From assembly GCA_964538565.1 (NCBI GenBank), contig CAZIGW010000060.1, positions 1 through 27,194 on the forward strand: DNA of 27,194 bases. The letters run 5' to 3'. The notes beneath the pieces were generated by a model, which saw nothing but the letters and a program-made list of their open reading frames with translations, did no database searches and was not told the origin of the DNA. Numbering within the stretch: the first letter of the stretch is position 1; the number at the start of each line of letters is the position of its first letter. The stretch comes from CAYVBN01 sp964538565 (GTDB taxonomy: Bacteria; Pseudomonadota; Alphaproteobacteria; Rhizobiales; Xanthobacteraceae). The position numbers and the translations under genes are program-made. Shown here in pieces: positions 17,196 to 24,400 of the stretch.

Positions 17196-18077
17196 TCAAC
17201 TCTCATGGCCGCCCGCCGGCTCGAACACCAGGGTCGCCCCTTTCGCCCAGGTCGGACCGACGATCAGGCGGCCCATCCGCATCTGCCCGTCGACCTCGCC
17301 CTTCTGCATCGCCGCTATCGCCGCGGCAAGATCAGCAACCGCGAACCGCAGCGCCGCGAGGCGCGCGCCGCGCCCCATGTCGGGCGGCTCGCCCCCGAAA
17401 TGCGCGAGGAACGCCGCCCGGTCCATCACCTGGATCTCGCCGCGCGGCGTTCTCAGGCTCACTCCGCTCGACGTCGCCTTGAGGTCGCGCTCGCAAGTCA
17501 ACGTGGAGAGAAAGACGTGGTGCTCGCTCGGGTTTTCGGCGACGAGCACGACGCCGGCGACCCGGATCGCCGTGTTGGCGTGCCGCTGCTGCGACGGATT
17601 CCAGAATGCGTCCGGATCGTGCTGCTGGCAGGCGGCGAAGCCGATGTCCGGCGCGCGCGCATCGCGCGCGAAGGCCAACGAGAAGCCGACCTCGACCGTG
17701 CCGCCGTCCGGCCGCCGGCCTTCGCGCCGGAAGGTGAGCGCGCCCGAGACGGCAATTCCCGCCGCCCGGAAACGCTCCGCGTCGCGCTGCGCGTCCGCGC
17801 TCTCGACGATGAGAAACGACAGGCCCTCGCCGCGATCGAGGAAAGCCTTGTTGCGGGCGCCGAACTGCCCGGCGAGCCCCTCGGGCGTGAGACGCTCGGG
17901 CTCGGCGACCGCGAGGATCTCGACGAAGAAGCCCGGAAACTGGACGATGCGGTTGTGCGTGCCCCACGGATGCCGGTTGCGCGCGCCGACCGTGAATCCG
18001 AGACGGGAATAGAGGTCGGCCGCCGCGTCGAGATCGTGCACCGCGTGCACGACGTGATCGAGGCCGCGCGGCGTCAC
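17196..18077 (-). CDS. VOC/glyoxalase-like superfamily protein
   Basis: A 293-residue protein opening with GLDHVVHAVHDLDAAADLYSRLGF-type sequence, the standard first beta-alpha unit of the vicinal-oxygen-chelate fold with its metal-ligand histidine. HPWGTHNRIVQF and FFVEILAV follow in the first module. A second half carries EVGFSLAF, PDIGFAACQQHDPDAFWNP and RVAGVVLVAENPSEH, fitting a two-module Glyoxalase_3-like protein. The substrate is unknown; glyoxalase I activity should not be assumed. Start: GTG at 18075-18077 with GGGAG seven to eight bases upstream. Its stop lies close to the kdsA start. It is divergent from the oxidase gene across a 188-bp region holding an FNR-type box. Confidence 0.85.
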   Translation of the reverse strand: MTPRGLDHVVHAVHDLDAAADLYSRLGFTVGARNRHPWGTHNRIVQFPGFFVEILAVAEPERLTPEGLAGQFGARNKAFLDRGEGLSFLIVESADAQRDAERFRAAGIAVSGALTFRREGRRPDGGTVEVGFSLAFARDARAPDIGFAACQQHDPDAFWNPSQQRHANTAIRVAGVVLVAENPSEHHVFLSTLTCERDLKATSSGVSLRTPRGEIQVMDRAAFLAHFGGEPPDMGRGARLAALRFAVADLAAAIAAMQKGEVDGQMRMGRLIVGPTWAKGATLVFEPAGGHES

Positions 18078-18124
18078 CGGCCGCTCCCATTTCCCGGCCG
18101 CGACTCACCGGTTCGTCCCCTGCC

Positions 18125-18138
18125 TTGATCCAGATCAA
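18125..18138. promoter_or_regulatory. Perfect FNR/FixK-type box upstream of ctaD
   Basis: TTGATCCAGATCAA is an exact TTGAT-N4-ATCAA palindrome, the consensus of FNR/FixK/FnrN regulators. Its centre is about 134 bp before the ctaD start and 54 bp before the divergent VOC gene. With the usual -41.5 spacing, ctaD transcription would begin near 18173, about 90 bp before the start codon; no strong -10 box is visible there. Oxygen regulation of the oxidase gene is the natural reading. Confidence 0.75.
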
Positions 18139-18265
18139 AGTTGGCCACGCCGCCCCTCCGCCAGAGTTTACCGCCCTTTTTCCGCGCTTTCGGCCAATCC
18201 GCAAGTGCGGTCCGACCTTCCGGGCGGCCAGAATCTGACGGCCGGCAAGCACTGGTGGAACCAAC

Positions 18266-19867
18266 ATGACAGCGGACGTTCACGCACAGCACGGCGCTCA
18301 CGCTCATCCGACCGGATGGCGCCGCTATCTTCTGTCGACGAACCACAAGGACATCGGGACGATGTACCTCGTGTTCTCGATCACGGCCGGCGTCATCGGC
18401 GCCGCCCTATCGCTCGGCATGCGGCTCGAGTTGCAGGAGCCGGGCATGCAGATCTTCGCCAGCGCGCACACGTTCAACGTGTTCGTCACCGCGCATGGGC
18501 TGATCATGGTGTTCTTCATGATCATGCCGGCGCTCATCGGCGGGTTCGGCAACTGGTTCGTCCCGATCATGATCGGCGCGCCCGATATGGCGTTCCCGCG
18601 CCTGAACAACATCTCGTTCTGGCTGCTGCCCGCCGCCATCTCCCTGCTCGTCATATCGATGTTCGTCGAGGGCGCTCCGGGCGAGAACGGCGTCGGGGCC
18701 GGCTGGACGGTGTACGCGCCGCTGTCGACGAGCGGTCATCCCGGGCCCGCCATGGATTTCGCCATCCTGTCGCTGCACCTCGCCGGCGCGTCCTCGATAC
18801 TCGGCGCCATCAACTTCATCACGACGATCTTCAACATGCGTGCGCCCGGCATGACGATGCACAAGATGCCGTTGTTCGTCTGGTCCGTGCTCGTGACCGC
18901 CTTTCTGCTGCTCCTCTCGCTGCCGGTGCTCGCCGGCGCCATTACGATGCTGCTCACCGACCGGAACTTCGGCACCACGTTCTTCAGCCCGGAGGGCGGC
19001 GGCGACCCGGTGCTGTTCCAGCACCTGTTCTGGTTCTTCGGTCACCCCGAAGTGTACATCCTGATCCTGCCGGCCTTCGGCGCCATCAGCCAGATCGTCT
19101 CCACCTTCAGCCGCAAGCCGGTGTTCGGCTATCTCGGCATGGCCTACGCGATGGTGGCAATCGGGGCGATCGGCTTCGTCGTGTGGGCGCATCACATGTA
19201 CACGGTCGGCATGTCGAGTGGCGCGCAGGCCTACTTCGTGGCCGCCACGATGGTGATCGCGGTGCCGACCGGCATCAAGATCTTCTCGTGGATCGCCACC
19301 ATGTGGGGCGGCTCGATCGAATTCCGCACCCCGATGGTGTGGGCGATCGGATTCATCTTCCTGTTCACCCTGGGCGGCGTCACCGGCGTCGTGCTCGCGA
19401 ACGCCAGCGTCGACCGCGTGCTGCAGGACACCTACTACGTGGTGGCGCATTTCCACTACACGATGTCGCTCGGCGCCACCTTCGGCATCTTCGCGGCCTG
19501 GTACTACTGGTTCCCGAAGATGACGGGCTACACCTACTCCGAGTTCCTCGGAAAGCTCCACTTCTGGCTCGCCTTCATGGGCGCCAACATGATCTTCTTC
19601 CCGCAGCACTTCCTCGGTCTCGCCGGCATGCCGCGCCGCTATGCCGACTATCCGGATGCGTTCGCCGGCTGGAACTATGTCTCCTCGCTCGGCGCCTACG
19701 TGTTCGCCTTCGGGCTCGTCGTGTTCTTCTACACGATGGCGCGGGCGTTCCTGCGCAAGGAGAAGGCCGGGGCCAATCCATGGGGCACGGCCGCGACGAC
19801 GCTCGAATGGACGCTGCCCTCGCCGCCTCCGTTCCATCAATTCGAGAAACTGCCGCTGATCAAATAA
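18266..19867 (+). CDS. ctaD: Cytochrome c oxidase subunit I, aa3-type (orphan copy)
   Basis: Catalytic haem-copper subunit, 533 residues with about 12 membrane helices. Visible key residues: low-spin haem ligand H77 in TAHGLIM and its partner H397; CuB ligands H260, H309 and H310; the high-spin haem ligand H395 in VVAHFHY; and E262 and cross-linked Y264 in GHPEVYILI. D-channel D107 sits in GAPDMAFPRLNN and K-channel K338 in PTGIKIFSW. Thus an intact A1-type proton-pumping subunit, not a relic. Start: ATG at 18266 with a weak GGTGGA upstream. No subunit II, III or assembly gene adjoins it: the next gene is convergent pyrG. It must therefore pair with subunits encoded elsewhere. A perfect FNR/FixK box lies upstream. 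Confidence 0.96.
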   Translation: MTADVHAQHGAHAHPTGWRRYLLSTNHKDIGTMYLVFSITAGVIGAALSLGMRLELQEPGMQIFASAHTFNVFVTAHGLIMVFFMIMPALIGGFGNWFVPIMIGAPDMAFPRLNNISFWLLPAAISLLVISMFVEGAPGENGVGAGWTVYAPLSTSGHPGPAMDFAILSLHLAGASSILGAINFITTIFNMRAPGMTMHKMPLFVWSVLVTAFLLLLSLPVLAGAITMLLTDRNFGTTFFSPEGGGDPVLFQHLFWFFGHPEVYILILPAFGAISQIVSTFSRKPVFGYLGMAYAMVAIGAIGFVVWAHHMYTVGMSSGAQAYFVAATMVIAVPTGIKIFSWIATMWGGSIEFRTPMVWAIGFIFLFTLGGVTGVVLANASVDRVLQDTYYVVAHFHYTMSLGATFGIFAAWYYWFPKMTGYTYSEFLGKLHFWLAFMGANMIFFPQHFLGLAGMPRRYADYPDAFAGWNYVSSLGAYVFAFGLVVFFYTMARAFLRKEKAGANPWGTAATTLEWTLPSPPPFHQFEKLPLIK

Positions 19868-19879
19868 CCGGAGGGCCGG

Positions 19880-19910
19880 AGCGGGATGGCTGCCCGGCGG
19901 CCGTCCCGCT
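19880..19910 (+). terminator. Probable terminator after ctaD
   Basis: AGCGGGA (19880-19886) pairs with TCCCGCT (19904-19910), extended inside by GGC/GCC after one mismatch, around a nine-base loop. It is followed by TCGTTTC, a poor T-tract. It lies 13 bp after the ctaD stop in the convergent ctaD-pyrG gap, which otherwise holds nothing recognisable. Confidence 0.55.
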
Positions 19911-20028
19911 TCGTTTCAACGGACACCCGAATGAACTGTGATCGGGCCGGGAGCGTTTCCCGGATTTGAGCCCGGCACCAGCCGTCCCGCCTCCGCCGGA
20001 GTCGGTGTCGCGGACCGGCGCGAGGCCG

Positions 20029-21657
20029 TCAGACGAGCCGGCTCTGCACCACCGCGGCTTCGATGAAGGAGGAGAACAGCGGGTGCGGCGCGAACGGCCG
20101 CGACTTCAATTCGGGATGGAATTGCACCCCGATGAACCATGGATGATCGGGGTATTCGATGATCTCCGGCAAGATGCCGTCGGGCGACATGCCGCTGAAG
20201 CGCATGCCGCGCTGCTCGAGCCGCCCTTTGTAGCCCGTGTTGACTTCGTAGCGGTGCCGGTGGCGCTCGGAGATTTCCGTCGTGCCGTAGATTTCGGCCA
20301 CGCGGCTGCCGGGCGCGAGCATCGCCGGATAGGCGCCGAGCCGCATGGTGCCGCCGAGATCGCCGCCGGCGGTACGCTTCTGCAATTCGTTGCCCTTGAG
20401 CCATTCGGTCATCAGCCCGACCACCGGATCGGGCGTCGGCCCGAACTCGGTCGAATTCGCGTCGTCGATGCCGCACAGGTTGCGCGCCGCCTCGACCACA
20501 GCCATCTGCATGCCGAAGCAGATGCCGAAGTACGGCACGTTGCGCTCGCGCGCGAACTGCGCGGCGCGGATCTTGCCCTCGGCGCCGCGCTGGCCGAAGC
20601 CACCGGGCACCAGGATGCCGTCGACATGCTCGAGGAACGGCGTCGGATCCTCGCGCTCGAACACTTCGCTCTCGATCCAGTCGAGGTTGACCCGCACCTT
20701 GTTGGCGATGCCGCCGTGCGAGAGCGCCTCGATGAGCGACTTGTAGGCGTCCTTCAGCCCCGTGTACTTGCCCACCACCGCGATGGTGACCGCGCCCTCG
20801 GGATTGCGGATGCGTTCGTTGACGAGCCGCCAGGTGCTGAGATCGGGCCGGGCGTTCGGCTCGATCCCGAAGGCGGCGAGCACCTCGGTGTCGAGACCGG
20901 CGGCGTGATAGGCCTCCGGCACCGCGTAGATGTTGTCGACGTCGCGCGCCTCGATGACGGCCGACTCGCGCACATTGCAGAACAACGAGAGCTTGCGGCG
21001 CTCTTCCTTCGGTACCGGCCGGTCGGTTCGGCACAGCAGGATGTCGGGCTGGATGCCGATCGAGCGCAGCTCCTTGACCGAGTGCTGCGTCGGTTTGGTC
21101 TTAAGCTCGCCGGCCGAGGGGATGAACGGCAGAAGCGTCAGATGAATGTACACGGCGTGCCCGCGCGGCAGTTCGTTTCCGAGCTGACGGATCGCCTCGA
21201 AGAACGGCAGCCCCTCGATGTCGCCGACAGTGCCGCCGATCTCGCACAGGACGAAATCGAAGCCCTCGTTGCCGTCGCGGATGAATTCCTTGATGGCGTT
21301 GGTGACGTGCGGAATGACCTGGATGGTGGCGCCGAGATAGTCGCCGCGCCGCTCCTTGGCGAGGATCTCCTGGTAGATTCGCCCCGTGGTGATGTTGTCC
21401 TGCCGCGAGCATGGCCGGCCGGTGAAGCGCTCATAGTGGCCGAGGTCGAGGTCGGTCTCCGCGCCGTCGTCGGTGACGAACACCTCGCCGTGCTGATAGG
21501 GCGACATCGTTCCCGGATCGACGTTGAGGTACGGGTCGAGCTTGCGCAGCCGCACCGAATAGCCGCGCGCCTGCAGCAGCGCGCCGAGCGCCGCCGATGC
21601 GAGACCCTTGCCAAGTGAGGAGACCACGCCGCCGGTGATGAAAATATACCGCGCCAT
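20029..21657 (-). CDS. pyrG: CTP synthase (glutamine hydrolysing)
   Basis: Converts UTP to CTP using ATP and glutamine-derived ammonia. The 542-residue product has the normal length. The N-terminal synthetase domain begins MARYIFITGGVVSSLGKGL (P-loop region) with KLDPYLNVDPGTMSP and GGTVGDIEGLPF. The C-terminal class I glutaminase has the nucleophile in GICFGMQMAV and the histidine-glutamate pair in GVQFHPELKSRP. ATG at 21655-21657 is chosen over a TTG three codons upstream because it gives the canonical MARYIF start. secG is 218 bp upstream with a hairpin terminator between, so pyrG probably also has its own promoter. It ends convergent to ctaD. Confidence 0.98.
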   Translation of the reverse strand: MARYIFITGGVVSSLGKGLASAALGALLQARGYSVRLRKLDPYLNVDPGTMSPYQHGEVFVTDDGAETDLDLGHYERFTGRPCSRQDNITTGRIYQEILAKERRGDYLGATIQVIPHVTNAIKEFIRDGNEGFDFVLCEIGGTVGDIEGLPFFEAIRQLGNELPRGHAVYIHLTLLPFIPSAGELKTKPTQHSVKELRSIGIQPDILLCRTDRPVPKEERRKLSLFCNVRESAVIEARDVDNIYAVPEAYHAAGLDTEVLAAFGIEPNARPDLSTWRLVNERIRNPEGAVTIAVVGKYTGLKDAYKSLIEALSHGGIANKVRVNLDWIESEVFEREDPTPFLEHVDGILVPGGFGQRGAEGKIRAAQFARERNVPYFGICFGMQMAVVEAARNLCGIDDANSTEFGPTPDPVVGLMTEWLKGNELQKRTAGGDLGGTMRLGAYPAMLAPGSRVAEIYGTTEISERHRHRYEVNTGYKGRLEQRGMRFSGMSPDGILPEIIEYPDHPWFIGVQFHPELKSRPFAPHPLFSSFIEAAVVQSRLV

Positions 21658-21843
21658 GGGACTCAACCTTTAGTCCGTCGCGCGCGATTCGCCGAGCCTT
21701 TTCCCGATTCCGGCGCGCCGGGCAGCCTTGCAGAAATATGGGCCGACAAGATTCTATCCTGCATCTTCAATCGGTTGCACCCGTTCTCGCAGATCCGGCG
21801 GCTGGCCCGGCCGGCGTCTTCTCCACAACTGCGCAAAGTCGAA

Positions 21844-21862
21844 GGGCCGGAGAACCCGGCCC
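21844..21862 (-). terminator. Terminator-like hairpin after secG
   Basis: GGGCCGG (21844-21850) and CCGGCCC (21856-21862) form a 7-bp perfect stem with a five-base loop. On the minus strand it is followed by TTCGACTTT, a weak T-tract, 14 bp after the secG stop. It may be a partial terminator between secG and pyrG. Confidence 0.55.
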
Positions 21863-21875
21863 TTGCGACGTCCCC

Positions 21876-22292
21876 TCATTGCGACTGGGGCACCTGCGGA
21901 CCTTGCTGACCCGCGGGCGGCTGACCGCCCTGTGGCGGCGCCGGCTGGCCCTGCGGCGGCTGGGCCGAGGCGCCCCCACGCAGCGTGTCGAGCAGACCCC
22001 GTCCGTTCTGGCCCGCCGGCGCGGTCTGGCCGGCCGGAGCGCCGGTATCCGGGATGATCGACGTCGGCTTGCGCTCCCACCCGGCCAGGAGCGAGAGCAG
22101 CAGGCTCGTGGCAAAGAAGACAGCGGCCAGGATGGCCGTGGTGCGGCTGAGCACGTTCGAGGTGCCGCGGCTCGTCAGGAAGCCGGCGCTCGAACCCATG
22201 CCGAGGCCGCCTCCTTCCGAGCGCTGCAACAACACGAAGCCGATCATGGCGACGACCACCATGAGATGGATGACGATGATGACGGTTTGCAT
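21876..22292 (-). CDS. secG: Preprotein translocase subunit SecG
   Basis: Auxiliary membrane subunit of the SecYEG channel. The 138-residue product has two membrane helices (about residues 3-22 and 52-72) flanking the conserved cytoplasmic loop LLQRSEGGGLGMGSSAG, the diagnostic SecG segment. The C-terminal half is a Pro/Gln/Gly-rich low-complexity tail (residues about 85-138), longer than in E. coli SecG and common in Hyphomicrobiales. Start: ATG at 22290-22292. pyrG is downstream as in relatives; tpiA, the usual upstream partner, is displaced, with plus-strand and dehydrogenase genes upstream instead. Confidence 0.95.
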   Translation of the reverse strand: MQTVIIVIHLMVVVAMIGFVLLQRSEGGGLGMGSSAGFLTSRGTSNVLSRTTAILAAVFFATSLLLSLLAGWERKPTSIIPDTGAPAGQTAPAGQNGRGLLDTLRGGASAQPPQGQPAPPQGGQPPAGQQGPQVPQSQ

Positions 22293-22552
22293 CTAAACCT
22301 ACTAACCCTGCGGATACGCGCGGCCGGCCGCGGTCGAACCTGCCGTCATATGGGAAGTCGCCCGGCTCTCTACACGATCCCGACCCGATTTGCTACCGCC
22401 CGGGGCATCAGGCCGGAGGCCTCACCGGCCCCGAAGATTGCGGCGTTCCGGGCCTGTCGTTCGCTACCAGGCTACCCGGCCGGCAGCCCGTTGATCCCAC
22501 ACCGACGATATCTGGTTAACGAGCGAGCGGCGGGCAAGCCGAGACGGCGCTG

Positions 22553-22584
22553 CGCGGACGCCGCAGGGCGCACCGGCGTCCGCG
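22553..22584. repeat. Perfect 11-bp inverted repeat
   Basis: CGCGGACGCCG (22553-22563) and CGGCGTCCGCG (22574-22584) form an uninterrupted 11-bp stem with a ten-base loop. No T-run follows on either strand, so it is not a standard terminator. It lies 20 bp before the FNR-like box. Confidence 0.6.
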
Positions 22585-22604
22585 AACTCAAGCGCCGGAA
22601 CCGT

Positions 22605-22618
22605 TTGATCCAGGACAA
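22605..22618 (+). promoter_or_regulatory. Imperfect FNR/FixK-like box upstream of the DUF6455 gene
   Basis: TTGATCCAGGACAA keeps the left half-site TTGAT and the same CCAG spacer as the perfect box at 18125; the right half is GACAA instead of ATCAA. Centred about 82 bp before the start codon, it would put transcription near 22653, with CATTCT (22643-22648) as a poor -10. Suggestive only. Confidence 0.45.
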
Positions 22619-22693
22619 TGCGGGCCGCGCCCGATCGGCGACCATTCTTCTCGATGCGCGATACCCGTTCGCGATGCCGTTGTGGAGAGAGAC

Positions 22694-23137
22694 ATGACCC
22701 GGCAAGGCAGCACGACCTACCCGATCGTCGAACCCGTCCTCGACCGGATCGCCCGCTGGTGCCGAGGTGAGAACGCCCGCGAGCACCTCACCGTCCTCGA
22801 TACGCTCAACCGGGCGGAACTCGCGCAGCTTGCCGAGGACATGCGCGTGTCCACCATGCAGCTGCGGCTGCTGCTGAGCTGCAGCCCGGGCCTCGCCGAA
22901 TTTCTCGCCCGCCACATGGCGGTGCTTCTGGCGCACCGGATGGAGGCGTTGCACATCGACGCCGACGACCTCGCCCGCGCCGATCCGAAGCTGCTGCAGG
23001 CGCTGCGGCGGCGCTGCGCCGCCTGCGACTGCCGCGCGCGCTGCGAGCAGGATCTGCTGCATGATCCGCAGGACCCGGTCTGGCGGGACTACTGCCCCAA
23101 CGCCCAGGTGCTCGAGGCGCTCCCGCGCGTCGCCTGA
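22694..23137 (+). CDS. DUF6455 family cysteine-rich protein
   Basis: A 147-residue soluble protein of unknown function. The middle is helical and leucine-rich (LDTLNRAELAQLAEDMRVS). The C-terminal part has a cysteine cluster C108-x2-C111-x-C113-x3-C117 in RRRCAACDCRARCEQDL, then C134 in DYCPN, the arrangement typical of DUF6455 and suggestive of metal binding. Start: ATG at 22694 with GGAGAG four bases upstream; GTG at 22682 is in frame but would include the ribosome-binding site in the coding region. It is followed by the methyltransferase on the same strand after 139 bp. An FNR-like box upstream would suit a redox or low-oxygen role, but that is inference. Confidence 0.82.
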   Translation: MTRQGSTTYPIVEPVLDRIARWCRGENAREHLTVLDTLNRAELAQLAEDMRVSTMQLRLLLSCSPGLAEFLARHMAVLLAHRMEALHIDADDLARADPKLLQALRRRCAACDCRARCEQDLLHDPQDPVWRDYCPNAQVLEALPRVA

Positions 23138-23276
23138 GCGGCTGCGACCGTCTGCCGCCGCGCAGTCCATCGAACCGCGAGCGGCCCTTCACGCGCCACC
23201 AGCCCTCGCGGCGCCCGTTCCGTCCGGCTAGATTTGACGTCGAGCAAGGCGGATCGCGCGGCGGAGGTCTTACGCC

Positions 23277-23927
23277 GTGACCGACCGCCGCTTCGAGGAG
23301 CAACGCGTGGCCCACGCCGACCGTCGCGCCCACTGGGAAAACGTCTACGCCACGAAGGGCGAGAACGAGGTGAGCTGGTTCCAGGAGAGCCCGGCCATCT
23401 CCCTCGAGCTCCTGCGGACCGCCGGCGCCTCGCCGAACTCGGCCGTTCTCGACGTCGGCGGCGGCGCATCGCGTCTCGTCGACGTCCTCTTCGACGCGGG
23501 CTACCGATCCGTCACCGTGCTCGACCTCTCCGAAGAGGCCCTGTCCCGGGCGAAGGCCCGGCTCGGCGCGCGCGCCGCCGAGGCCGCCTGGGTCGCCGCC
23601 GACGTGACCGACTGGACACCGCCGCGCAGCTACGACGTCTGGCACGATCGCGCGGCGTTTCACTTCCTCACCGAGCCGGCCGACCGCGACGCCTACGTGC
23701 GCTGCCTGCTCGCGGCGCTCCGGCCGGGCGGGCACGCCATCATCGCGACCTTCGCGCCGGATGGGCCGGAGCGATGCAGCGGACTTCCGGTGGTGCGCTA
23801 TGACGCCGCCGGTCTCGGCGCGGTACTCGGACCGTCGCTCGCGTGGATCGAGACGCGGCGGCAGGATCACCGCACGCCCGGCGGCGTCATCCAGCGTTTC
23901 CAGTTCAGTCTCTTCCGCCGAAACTGA
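23277..23927 (+). CDS. Class I SAM-dependent methyltransferase
   Basis: A 216-residue Rossmann-fold methyltransferase. The N-terminal HWENVYATKGENEVSWFQ segment marks a subgroup of small methyltransferases. Motif I is VLDVGGGASRLVD, followed by VTVLDLSEEALSRAK (motif II acidic residue), VAADVTDW and DVWHDRAAFHFL; the C-terminal GGVIQRFQFSLFRR closes the fold. The substrate (small molecule, thiol or metalloid) is not readable. Start: GTG at 23277, with GGAGG at 23263-23267 nine bases upstream. It may be co-transcribed with the DUF6455 gene. It converges on the cytochrome c gene, and the terminator between them serves the opposite strand. Confidence 0.88.
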   Translation: MTDRRFEEQRVAHADRRAHWENVYATKGENEVSWFQESPAISLELLRTAGASPNSAVLDVGGGASRLVDVLFDAGYRSVTVLDLSEEALSRAKARLGARAAEAAWVAADVTDWTPPRSYDVWHDRAAFHFLTEPADRDAYVRCLLAALRPGGHAIIATFAPDGPERCSGLPVVRYDAAGLGAVLGPSLAWIETRRQDHRTPGGVIQRFQFSLFRRN

Positions 23928-23952
23928 ATCCGCGCCATCTGACACGATCGGC

Positions 23953-23979
23953 AAAAAAGGGCCATCCGCGCGATGGCCC
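23953..23979 (-). terminator. Intrinsic terminator of the dehydrogenase operon
   Basis: GGGCCATC (23959-23966) pairs perfectly with GATGGCCC (23972-23979) around a five-base loop. On the minus strand the stem runs directly into six T residues (23953-23958). It lies 33 bp after the cytochrome c stop. Confidence 0.9.
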
Positions 23980-24011
23980 CGCCTGACTGAGCGCAGCCGC
24001 GGGCCGCCGCG

Positions 24012-24380
24012 CTATCGCAGCGTCTTGAGATAGGCGATCACGTCCTCGACGTCCTTCGGGTCGGTGAGACCGCCGAACGGCATGCGATTGCCCCGCACCT
24101 TCTCCTGTGGATTGGCGATGTATTCGCGCAGGTTGTTCTCGTCCCACACCAGGTTCGCGCGCCGCATCGGGTTCGAGTACCGATAGTCCTCGAGCGCGGC
24201 CGCGTGGCGGCCCACCACCCCTTTCAGGCTGGGGCCGATGGCGTCCGGCCGCTCGGTATGACAGGCGGCGCACGCCTGGAACACCTTTTCGCCGTGCGCG
24301 ACGTCCGCGGCGACCGCGGGCCTTCCCGTCGCGGCCACGGCGACCAGCAGGGCGAGTGACAAATACCCGGTCGATCTCAT
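24012..24380 (-). CDS. Class I cytochrome c, periplasmic electron acceptor of the dehydrogenase
   Basis: Mono-haem cytochrome c of 122 residues with an N-terminal signal peptide (MRSTGYLSLALLVAVAATG, cleavage near AVA-AD at 25). The haem site is C37-A-A-C40-H41 and the distal ligand is probably M100 in GNRMPFGGL. IGPSLKGVVGR and DVEDVIAYLKTL match mitochondrial-type cytochrome c. Start: ATG at 24378-24380 with GGGAGGG upstream; the frame open far upstream is the GMC-gene shadow. It begins 20 bp after the flavoprotein gene and is the last gene before the terminator, so it likely carries electrons from the flavoprotein to the respiratory chain. Confidence 0.93.
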   Translation of the reverse strand: MRSTGYLSLALLVAVAATGRPAVAADVAHGEKVFQACAACHTERPDAIGPSLKGVVGRHAAALEDYRYSNPMRRANLVWDENNLREYIANPQEKVRGNRMPFGGLTDPKDVEDVIAYLKTLR

Positions 24381-24400
24381 CGGTTCTGCCCTCCCCGCCC

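Larger units (their letters stand above)
22293..22693. other. 401-bp divergent intergenic region secG / DUF6455 gene
   Basis: No credible ORF is seen. The region must hold the secG promoter (minus) and the DUF6455 promoter (plus). It contains a perfect 11-bp hairpin at 22553-22584 and an FNR-like box at 22605-22618; otherwise only short GC palindromes such as CGCGGCCGGCCGCG near 22318 are visible. Confidence 0.5.

Noticed and set aside
21876..22040. Tandem repeat in the Pro/Gln/Gly-rich end of secG
   Set aside because: It is low-complexity coding sequence without an exact repeated unit; such tails are common in SecG of this group.
22492..22505. TTGATCCCACACCG as a further FNR box
   Set aside because: Only the left half-site is present; the right half does not match ATCAA or GTCAA.
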